Assembly: GCA_016787105.1 (NCBI GenBank)
Contig: JAEUVI010000284.1
Span: 1 to 13,116 of the forward strand
Length of the DNA stretch: 13,116 bases
Reading direction: 5' to 3'
Source: Chitinophagaceae bacterium
GTDB taxonomy: Bacteria; Bacteroidota; Bacteroidia; Chitinophagales; Chitinophagaceae
Within the stretch, counting starts at the first letter, position 1. Each line of letters begins with the position of its first letter. The translations under genes were made by a program, and so were the position numbers. Of the stretch, positions 7,376 through 13,116 are shown one piece after another. Under the pieces are notes generated by a model. It ran no database searches. It was not told the DNA's origin and saw only the letters and a program-made list of their open reading frames with translations.

Positions 7376-7548
7376 AGTCAGAATAGAAATAGCTTATAAA
7401 ATTTGGCTTACAATTACACGAAAATTATAATAAGAGTTTACACTTATTTTTTAATTTTTTTAAAAAAGACTATAAATTAAAACATTTATAAATACAATTT
7501 TTCGTAACTTATGTTTTACCTTATTCGAAAAGTTCAGGCCACTGCGTT
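7376..7548. promoter_or_regulatory. AT-rich divergent intergenic region between esterase and response regulator
   Basis: This 173-bp stretch must contain promoters for both the minus-strand esterase and the plus-strand regulator. TATGTTTT at 7510-7517 matches the Bacteroidota -7 element TAnnTTTG at seven of eight positions on the plus strand, 31 nt before the regulator ATG. On the minus strand, TAATTTTC (complement of 7420-7427) is a similar seven-of-eight match. No convincing -33 TTG elements accompany them. The middle is dominated by T and A tracts, including the 12-bp palindrome TTTTTTAAAAAA at 7456-7467, which may favour DNA bending or melting. Confidence 0.4.
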
Positions 7549-8187
7549 ATGGAAAAAATTTCAATTCTTCTTGTAGACGATCATAAGTTAATCAGAGATT
7601 CGTGGTCATATATTCTTGAAAGTGATCCCCGCTTCCGTGTTATTGGTTCTACGGGGAAAGCCGATGAAGCATTGGCTATCGCAAAAGCGAAACATCCTAA
7701 GGTAGTATTGATGGACCTAAATATGAGTCCTGTAAACGGTTTTGACCTTACAAAATTGATACGTAAGCACTTGCCTGACACAAAGATCATCGGTGTATCT
7801 ATGCATAGTATGCCTGTGTATGCAAAAAAAATGCTGCAGATAGGAGCGATGGGCTATGTCACAAAAAATTCGTCAAAAGAAGAAATGGTGGCAGCGATAC
7901 TATCTGTTTCCGGAGGTGAAAAGTATTTGTGCGATGAAGTAAAAAGTATATTGGCCAAACAAGAGTTGGATGATAATAAACCGGGAATGAATGATATGAA
8001 TGCCCTGACACAGCGTGAGGTGGATGTTGTGCAACTTATTAAAGAAGGCCTTTCTTCAAGGCAAATAGCGGAGAAGTTGATTCTATCACTTAAAACGGTA
8101 GAGGTGCACCGCTATAATATTCTGAAAAAGCTGAAATTAAAAAACACTGCTACGCTTGTTAATTTTATTAATGCACATGGCTTGTAG
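7549..8187 (+). CDS. NarL/LuxR-family response regulator
   Basis: A 212-residue two-component response regulator: an N-terminal receiver domain (about 1-122) and a C-terminal LuxR-type helix-turn-helix (about 150-208). The acidic pair Asp 10-Asp 11, phospho-acceptor Asp 56 in VVLMDLNMS, Ser 84 and Lys 106 (GYVTKNS) are all present, so it should be phosphorylatable. The DNA-binding domain shows the family hallmarks LTQREVDVVQLI, GLSSRQIAEKL and SLKTVEVHRYNI. No histidine kinase lies in the window, so it is an orphan regulator here; its partner and targets are unknown. The neighbouring divergent esterase-nitrilase unit is a possible target only by position. The gene ends 5 nt from the convergent acyl-CoA ligase stop codon. 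Confidence 0.95.
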   Translation: MEKISILLVDDHKLIRDSWSYILESDPRFRVIGSTGKADEALAIAKAKHPKVVLMDLNMSPVNGFDLTKLIRKHLPDTKIIGVSMHSMPVYAKKMLQIGAMGYVTKNSSKEEMVAAILSVSGGEKYLCDEVKSILAKQELDDNKPGMNDMNALTQREVDVVQLIKEGLSSRQIAEKLILSLKTVEVHRYNILKKLKLKNTATLVNFINAHGL

Positions 8188-8192
8188 AAGGA

Positions 8193-9983
8193 TCAACTGT
8201 ATATCCGTTCGATAGCATCTTTGTATTTTTCCATAATTACTTTTCTTTTTAATGACATTTTTGGTGTCATTTCTCCCGTATCTATGCTCCATTCCCTTGG
8301 TAGCAATTCAAAGCGTTTTATTTGCTCTACATGATTGAAGTTTTCATTATACTTTTCTACAATTTCTTTGTACATTTTTAATACTGCTTCATCCTTTATT
8401 ACTTCCTCATTTGTAGTAAATGTTTTTTCATTTTCTTTCATCCATTCTTTTAATGCGGTAAAAGAAGGGACAATCAATGCGCCTACAAATTTCCGTTCAG
8501 GGCCTACAATCAATATCTGCTCAATGAAGCGGCTTTCTTTCAGTTTATTTTCTATCGGCTGTGGCGCTACGTATTTACCACCGCTGGTTTTAAAAAGCTC
8601 TTTTTTCCTGTCGGTGATTTTTAAAAAACGTTTGTTGACCCACACACCAATGTCACCGGTAAGCAGCCACCCGTCAACAATTGTTTCCGCTGTGAGGTCG
8701 GGCCTTTTATAGTAACCCAACATTACTGTCGGTCCTTTTACCAATATTTCACCGTCTTCTGCAAGGCGAACATCAAGACCTTCCATAACGGGCCCCACTG
8801 TTCCAAGCATGGTACCGCCTTTTTCTTTCCTGTTTACACTAATAACCGGGCTATTTTCCGTTGGCCCATACCCCTCATAAACCGGTATACCAGCAGCATT
8901 GAATATGCGCAGTAGTTTTTCAGAAGCCGCAGCGCCACCTGTTATAATGAATTGAATATTTCCACCAAGGGCTTCTTTCCATTTGCTGAATATCAGCTTG
9001 CGTGCAATAGCGAGTTTGAAATTATACCAGGGGCCACCGCTTATATTGTTATCATACTTTGTAGCAAGGGCTACACTCCAGAAAAACAAAGCCCGCTTAA
9101 ATCCTTTCAGCTCGTTTCCTTTACTCATAATACGTTCATACACTTTTTCGAGCAGGCGCGGTACGGTTGTAAATCCATTGGGCTTTACCTCCCGAAGATT
9201 ATCACCGATTGTTTCCAGGCTTTCCGCATAATAAATACTGATACCGCTGAAGAGGTAGATATATGTAACTAATTTTTCGAAAATATGATTGAGCGGTAAA
9301 AAGCTAAGCACTTTAGATTGTGGTGCATCTTCAAAAGGAAAACTCATTTTGGCAAAAAATACGCAACTGACGATATTGCTGTGACTGAGCATCACACCTT
9401 TTGGTGTACCGGTAGTACCAGATGTATAAATAATGGTGGCTAAATGTGAGTTCGGTATTTCCTGTTTGATGTTTTCCACCTGCCGCAGGCTTTCTTCGTC
9501 TGCGAGTTCAATCACCTTAGTATAATGATCAGCGCCGTCTATTTTGTCGAATGTGTATATACCGAGAACAGATGGAGTTTTGCTTAGTATGCTTCTCGCT
9601 TTGATAAGCAATGCCTCATCACTAACGAATATGTATTTTACCTGCGCATCATTTAATATAAATTCTAGTTCCTGTGGATTGGTAGTTGGATAAATGGGGG
9701 TGAGTACTGCACCAGTTTGCTGTACAGCCAGGTCGGTAAAGATCCACTCAGGCCTGTTATTACTGATGATGGCTATTTTATGAGAACCTTCCGGTGTAAA
9801 ATTGTTTCCGTTTACACCCAGCTTCAGTAACCCTGCTGAAAAACGGTTAACAGTCTTCTGAATTTCTGCTGTACTATGCCCTTTCCACTCGCCATTTATT
9901 TTGGCTGCAAGTGCATCCTGCTTCGGAAATTTTTTAAGCTGGTATGATATAGCATCAAATAGGCGATAAGATGGAAACTCCAT
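8193..9983 (-). CDS. Long-chain fatty acid-CoA ligase (AMP-forming)
   Basis: A 596-residue ANL-superfamily enzyme that activates fatty acids to acyl-CoA through an acyl-adenylate, for beta-oxidation or lipid synthesis; it is usually membrane-associated. Core motifs are present: YTSGTTGTPKG (186-196, phosphate-binding loop), the long-chain group's PLNHIFEKLVTY and VPRLLEKVYERI segments, EGYGPTEN (370-377), LLTGDIG (440-446) and TDRKKELFKTSGGKY (457-471). The A10 segment near the C terminus reads TPKMSLKRK (573-581), where many family members have TPTLK-x-KR; the usual catalytic Lys position is occupied by Ser 577, with lysines at 575 and 579 on either side. Full length and intact motifs suggest an active enzyme. 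The gene is preceded by its own 125-bp upstream gap and by a terminator, so it is probably transcribed alone. Confidence 0.93.
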   Translation of the reverse strand: MEFPSYRLFDAISYQLKKFPKQDALAAKINGEWKGHSTAEIQKTVNRFSAGLLKLGVNGNNFTPEGSHKIAIISNNRPEWIFTDLAVQQTGAVLTPIYPTTNPQELEFILNDAQVKYIFVSDEALLIKARSILSKTPSVLGIYTFDKIDGADHYTKVIELADEESLRQVENIKQEIPNSHLATIIYTSGTTGTPKGVMLSHSNIVSCVFFAKMSFPFEDAPQSKVLSFLPLNHIFEKLVTYIYLFSGISIYYAESLETIGDNLREVKPNGFTTVPRLLEKVYERIMSKGNELKGFKRALFFWSVALATKYDNNISGGPWYNFKLAIARKLIFSKWKEALGGNIQFIITGGAAASEKLLRIFNAAGIPVYEGYGPTENSPVISVNRKEKGGTMLGTVGPVMEGLDVRLAEDGEILVKGPTVMLGYYKRPDLTAETIVDGWLLTGDIGVWVNKRFLKITDRKKELFKTSGGKYVAPQPIENKLKESRFIEQILIVGPERKFVGALIVPSFTALKEWMKENEKTFTTNEEVIKDEAVLKMYKEIVEKYNENFNHVEQIKRFELLPREWSIDTGEMTPKMSLKRKVIMEKYKDAIERIYS

Positions 9984-10056
9984 AGTAGCAAGCGTTTGCG
10001 ATGAATATTTATGCTACAATATAGCAAGATTTGGAGAGGATCAGAAGCAAATTACC
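9984..10056 (-). promoter_or_regulatory. Upstream region of the acyl-CoA ligase gene with short repeats
   Basis: Since a terminator closes the gene before it, a promoter for the acyl-CoA ligase gene should lie here. TAGCAAG occurs twice (9986-9992 and 10022-10028) and TGCTA-CAATA-TAGCA (10012-10026) forms a 5-bp dyad; GCAA-GCGT-TTGC (9988-9999) is another short dyad. I find no exact TAnnTTTG element on the minus strand. A FadR-like or other regulator site is possible but not recognisable. Confidence 0.3.
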
Positions 10057-10083
10057 AAAAGAAAAACCGCCCCGGAAGGCGGT
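10057..10083 (-). terminator. Rho-independent terminator after the TPR gene
   Basis: Read on the minus strand, ACCGCC-TTCCGG-GGCGGT forms a 6-bp, almost all GC stem with a 6-nt loop, immediately followed by TTTTTCTTTT. It begins 25 nt after the stop codon of the TPR protein gene. The run of T occurs only on the minus strand side, so termination is directional. Confidence 0.82.
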
Positions 10084-10108
10084 AAGAAAAAGAGCTTGTG
10101 GACATTTA

Positions 10109-11128
10109 TCATTTGGCCTGGTAATATTGCCCCTGCGGCATTTTAAATACCCGGCTTCGTTGAAAATTGGTAAAACTGGTATACTGTTCCGTATGTGTTT
10201 TATTCCAGTTATCATACCCTGCCAGGTTTTCTACTGCGCCAAACAACCATTGATTATAGGCATCAAACATACCTTCCTGCAGTAACTGGCGTTGGTAGTC
10301 AAAAAGACGGAACGGGAATTTAGCGGCATATTTATCAAACCACTCAAGAATGAATCGTGTACGGATCATGGTTAGTACTTCTGTTGTTATGCCGCGGTTA
10401 CCCAGTGAACTTTCTTTACTCATGCATTGTAAAAATGCTTTTGAAAACTCACTTTTATTTTTGTCAACATCTTTCAGTATATCAGGGTCGGTAAACAATT
10501 TTTGTTTGTAGCCATCCAGCAATAACTGCTTCATGGCGGCGGCACGTTCTGTAAGGCTTTCCATATTTACAAATATTTCACCGTATACCAGGCTCCATAC
10601 TTTATCTTTTGTGTAATAATAAAACAAAGCAGCATTGTAGTAATTTCCACTGTACGCAGGATCTTCCTGTATTCCTTTTTCCCAGAGATCAATTGCGGAG
10701 AAATCCTTTTTCGCCCAGAGCAATTCGCCATATTCACTATAGAGCGGGCCGCTTTTTGGAAATTTTTTCAAACCCGCTTTATACACCCGCTCACAATCCT
10801 TTACCTGTTCCAATGCTTTGTATACATTGCCGGCAATCTGGTATGAAATAACATCGGCATCACTGCGATCCATAAGTGCCTTTACGCCTTCCAGTGCTTT
10901 ATCGTAATCTCTTTTGTAGTAATAAGAGTTTATCAAATCTTTTTGTAATTCCAGGTTATTCTTATCCTGCTGAAGCGCACGGGTCAATACAATAATTGCA
11001 TTATCAAAATCGCCCTGCTGCATAAATGTGCGTGCAGTAGCTTGTAATGATTTTACATCTTCTGTTTGTGCCAATGACACAGTACTTATTCCAATTACAC
11101 CAAGTAGAAAAAGGAAATATTTTTTCAT
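10109..11128 (-). CDS. Exported tetratricopeptide-repeat protein, function unknown
   Basis: A 339-residue protein with a Sec signal peptide (MKKYFLFLLG start, predicted cleavage near SLAQ, residue 21) and no lipobox, so probably periplasmic. The mature part begins with helical TPR units at about residues 28-61, 62-90, 95-125 and 126-160 (for example FMQQGDFDNAIIVLTRAL and YSEYGELLWAKKDFSAIDLWEKGI), followed by a helical C-terminal half without recognisable repeats. TPRs mediate protein-protein contacts; no partner is evident. The frame extends upstream to another ATG at 11185, but that would place 19 residues in front of a perfect signal peptide, so the ATG at 11128 is preferred. It lies 112 nt downstream of the DUF1015 gene on the same strand, and a strong terminator follows it. 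Confidence 0.85.
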   Translation of the reverse strand: MKKYFLFLLGVIGISTVSLAQTEDVKSLQATARTFMQQGDFDNAIIVLTRALQQDKNNLELQKDLINSYYYKRDYDKALEGVKALMDRSDADVISYQIAGNVYKALEQVKDCERVYKAGLKKFPKSGPLYSEYGELLWAKKDFSAIDLWEKGIQEDPAYSGNYYNAALFYYYTKDKVWSLVYGEIFVNMESLTERAAAMKQLLLDGYKQKLFTDPDILKDVDKNKSEFSKAFLQCMSKESSLGNRGITTEVLTMIRTRFILEWFDKYAAKFPFRLFDYQRQLLQEGMFDAYNQWLFGAVENLAGYDNWNKTHTEQYTSFTNFQRSRVFKMPQGQYYQAK

Positions 11129-11240
11129 AACTGCAAAGAAAGGAAAAGGATTCTTTTTATAATAGACGATAAATAATATTAACAAGTTATATCAATGCTG
11201 AAAATAAACGACTTAGATATTCAATCGACCCAAAGTCCCT

Positions 11241-12467
11241 TCAGGGATTTAGGGCATGCGTTAATAAACCATCCCGCAACTTGGGCTCAAACCAGGTACT
11301 TTTTGGCGGCATCACATTGCCACTATCGGCAATGTCAAACAACTGCTGTATGGTGACAGGGTGCAAACTGAATGCCACTTTCATTTCACCACTGTCAACT
11401 CTTTTTTCAAGTTCGACAAGGCCGCGTATGCCCCCTACAAAGTCAATCCGTTTATCAGTACGCTGATCTTTTATGCCCAGCCATTTATCCAGTACATTGT
11501 TGGAAAGAATGGTGACATCCAGTATGCCAATAGGGTCTTCTGTAAATGTTCCTTTTTTGGATGAAAGAATATACCATTGCTTATCGAGGTACATGCCAAA
11601 CTCATGCAGTGAAGCAGGTGAATAAGCCTTACTTGTTTTTGTAATTGTAAAATCCTCTTCTAAATTTTTCAGCAATTCATCGCTGCTTAAACCATTCAGA
11701 TCTTTTACTACACGGTTATAATCCATAATCGCCAGTTCGCTGGCAGGAAAAATAGTAGTGAGAAAAAACTTTGCTGCGGTACTATCCGGCAGTTGCGTAC
11801 TCACTTTCGCTGCGGATGCAGCGCGGTGATGGCCATCTGCTATATAGGTATATGGTACATGCGTAGCGAATAATCGTGTGATGGAATCATTCACAGTACC
11901 GCTATTTACAATCCAGATGGTATGTTGTATACCGTCATCAGCAGTAAAATCATACTCCGGCTTGTTATCATTTTTCCATTTATTGATAATGTTGTTTATT
12001 TCATCCACGTCACGATAGGCGAGAAATACATTGCCTGTTTGCGCCTGTATGGTACGCATGTGGTCAATGCGATCTTTTTCTTTTTCAGGCCGGGTGAATT
12101 CGTGCTTTTTGATCATATCATTGAAGTAATCTTCTACAGAAGAAACACAAACCAAACCTGTCTGCGATCTCCCATTCATTACCAATGTGTAGATGTAATA
12201 ACAGGGTTTGTCTTCTGTAAACAATGTATTATCCGCGATGAACTGTTGCAGGTTTTGGTTGGCTTTATCATACACGGCTTCGCTATGCGTATCAATACCG
12301 GCAGGTAAATCTATTTCTGATTTGGTAACATGGAGAAATGAAACCGCATTTCCCTTTGCTGCTGCTCTTGCTTCTTCACTATTGAGTACATCATAAGGCG
12401 GTGATGCTACCTGCTGCGCCAGTTTTTGTTGTGGTCGCAGCGCTTTAAACGGTTGAATATGGGCCAT
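11241..12467 (-). CDS. DUF1015 family protein (possible serine/phosphoserine-linked role)
   Basis: A 408-residue protein recognisable as DUF1015 by its usual blocks: IQPFKALRP at the N terminus, SPPYDVLN (22-29), KHEFTRPEKEKDRIDHM (121-137), the invariant-looking YIADGHHRAASA (208-219), and a C-terminal MPPKSTWFEPK-x-RDGLL segment (386-402). No signal peptide or membrane helix is visible, so it is cytoplasmic. The D-G-H-H-R-x-A-A motif resembles that of ParB/sulfiredoxin-fold proteins, a fold that includes the archaeal free serine kinase SerK; whether DUF1015 shares the fold or activity is my inference. It starts 27 nt after serC on the same strand, so the two are probably co-transcribed, which strengthens a serine-related hypothesis. 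The biochemical activity remains unproven from sequence. Confidence 0.88.
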   Translation of the reverse strand: MAHIQPFKALRPQQKLAQQVASPPYDVLNSEEARAAAKGNAVSFLHVTKSEIDLPAGIDTHSEAVYDKANQNLQQFIADNTLFTEDKPCYYIYTLVMNGRSQTGLVCVSSVEDYFNDMIKKHEFTRPEKEKDRIDHMRTIQAQTGNVFLAYRDVDEINNIINKWKNDNKPEYDFTADDGIQHTIWIVNSGTVNDSITRLFATHVPYTYIADGHHRAASAAKVSTQLPDSTAAKFFLTTIFPASELAIMDYNRVVKDLNGLSSDELLKNLEEDFTITKTSKAYSPASLHEFGMYLDKQWYILSSKKGTFTEDPIGILDVTILSNNVLDKWLGIKDQRTDKRIDFVGGIRGLVELEKRVDSGEMKVAFSLHPVTIQQLFDIADSGNVMPPKSTWFEPKLRDGLLTHALNP

Positions 12468-12494
12468 GTAATAATCTGTTTTTTAAATATAATC

Positions 12495-13116
12495 TCATCC
12501 CCTCCTGTTCGCAAAATCTTTCATCAAATCTGTAATCGCTTCTACACTTTCAATAGTCAATGCATTGTACATCGATACCCGGAAGCCGCCGACACTGCGG
12601 TGGCCTTTTACGCCTACCATGCCTTCCTGCTTGCAGAGATCAAGAAATTCTTTTTCCAACGAAGCATCGTCAAGGATAAATACCGCGTTCATTTTACTGC
12701 GATCTTCTTTGGCAACAGGTCCGCGGAAAAGTGGTAATGAATCCAACGTTTCATAAAACAAATGCGCTTTGGCATCATTGAGTTTTTCTATTACAGGTAT
12801 ACCTCCTTGTTGTTTGAGCCAGCGAAGCGTGAGCATGGCAACATATACTGCAAATACAGGAGGTGTATTCAGCATGCTACCTTCTTTGATATGATTGCGG
12901 TAATCTAATATAGAAGGGATTGTTCTGTTTACTTTACCAAGAATATTTTTATTTACTACAACTAAGTTTACTCCCGCTGCACCCATATTTTTTTGGGCAC
13001 CTGCATATATCAATGCAAACTTATTGAAGTCCAACTGGCGGCTGAGTATATCACTGCTCATGTCGGCTACAACAGGTACGCCGAATTCAAAAGGCATTTT
13101 ATGCCATTGTGTACCG
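12495..13116 (-). CDS. serC: Phosphoserine aminotransferase (C-terminal part, 5' end outside window)
   Basis: PLP-dependent class V aminotransferase that converts 3-phosphohydroxypyruvate and glutamate to phosphoserine and 2-oxoglutarate, the second step of serine biosynthesis; it also serves pyridoxine synthesis in some bacteria. The frame stays open to the window edge with 206 residues visible, of about 360 expected. The visible start (GTQWHKMPFEFG) corresponds to the family's conserved TIxGTQ region. The PLP-binding Lys is in YAGAQKNMG (its codon at 12990-12992), preceded by VADMSSDILSR. The C-terminal HRSVGGFRVSMYNAL segment is diagnostic for SerC. The DUF1015 gene follows after 27 nt; no serA or serB gene lies between or downstream within the window. 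Confidence 0.95.
   Translation of the reverse strand, partial: GTQWHKMPFEFGVPVVADMSSDILSRQLDFNKFALIYAGAQKNMGAAGVNLVVVNKNILGKVNRTIPSILDYRNHIKEGSMLNTPPVFAVYVAMLTLRWLKQQGGIPVIEKLNDAKAHLFYETLDSLPLFRGPVAKEDRSKMNAVFILDDASLEKEFLDLCKQEGMVGVKGHRSVGGFRVSMYNALTIESVEAITDLMKDFANRRG

Noticed and set aside
7376..7548. Possible small RNA or short gene in the divergent intergenic region
   Set aside because: No open frame, stable hairpin or terminator is visible; the AT-rich composition is explained by back-to-back promoters.
8335..9272. Plus-strand open frames antisense to the acyl-CoA ligase gene
   Set aside because: They are shadows of a strongly conserved minus-strand gene and encode no known motif.
11129..11185. 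Upstream ATG extending the TPR protein by 19 residues
   Set aside because: It would bury a textbook signal peptide (MKKYFLFLLG) inside the protein; the ATG at 11128 is the natural start.
11233..11250. Hairpin AAGTCCC-TTCA-GGGATTT at the end of the DUF1015 gene as a terminator
   Set aside because: It overlaps the stop codon, includes a wobble pair and has only TTTGGG after it on the minus strand, so it is a weak terminator at best.

Overview
The window looks like chromosomal DNA from a Bacteroidota bacterium, most likely of the Chitinophagaceae/Sphingobacteriia type. This is inferred from the moderately AT-rich sequence, weak Shine-Dalgarno signals, exported proteins whose signal peptides end in SLAQ or TAAQ, the mreC-mreD-mrdA-rodA order, and protein texture. 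There is no phage, IS, CRISPR, tRNA or rRNA signal, and no non-coding gap exceeds 200 bases.

Bases 1-5219 (plus strand) hold the end of a rod-shape/elongasome operon. It comprises the 3' part of mreC, then mreD, a class B penicillin-binding protein 2 (mrdA) and the SEDS glycosyltransferase rodA. MreC and MreD organise the complex, RodA polymerises lipid II into glycan strands, and PBP2 cross-links them. A metallo-beta-lactamase-fold hydrolase starts 9 nt after rodA and probably shares the transcript. The one sizeable gap in the operon, before mrdA, carries two inverted repeats and a Bacteroidota-type -7 element.

Bases 5231-7375 (minus strand) hold an exported two-domain CE1-type esterase followed by a cytoplasmic nitrilase-superfamily amidohydrolase, probably a two-gene unit. 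Across a 173-bp AT-rich divergent region lies a plus-strand orphan NarL/LuxR-type response regulator (7549-8187).

Bases 8193-13116 are all minus strand. In transcription order they are serC (phosphoserine aminotransferase, 5' end outside the window), a DUF1015 protein 27 nt later, an exported TPR protein closed by a good intrinsic terminator, and a long-chain acyl-CoA ligase. The serC-DUF1015 pairing suggests a link between DUF1015 and serine/phosphoserine metabolism.

Most of this is ordinary core genome, and I see no clear new multi-gene system. The items most worth a second look are the serC-DUF1015 pair, two long near-perfect palindromes inside coding sequence (mreC and the nitrilase gene), the substituted SEDS and acyl-CoA-ligase motifs, the dyads ahead of mrdA, and a 14-bp direct repeat at the start of the hydrolase gene.
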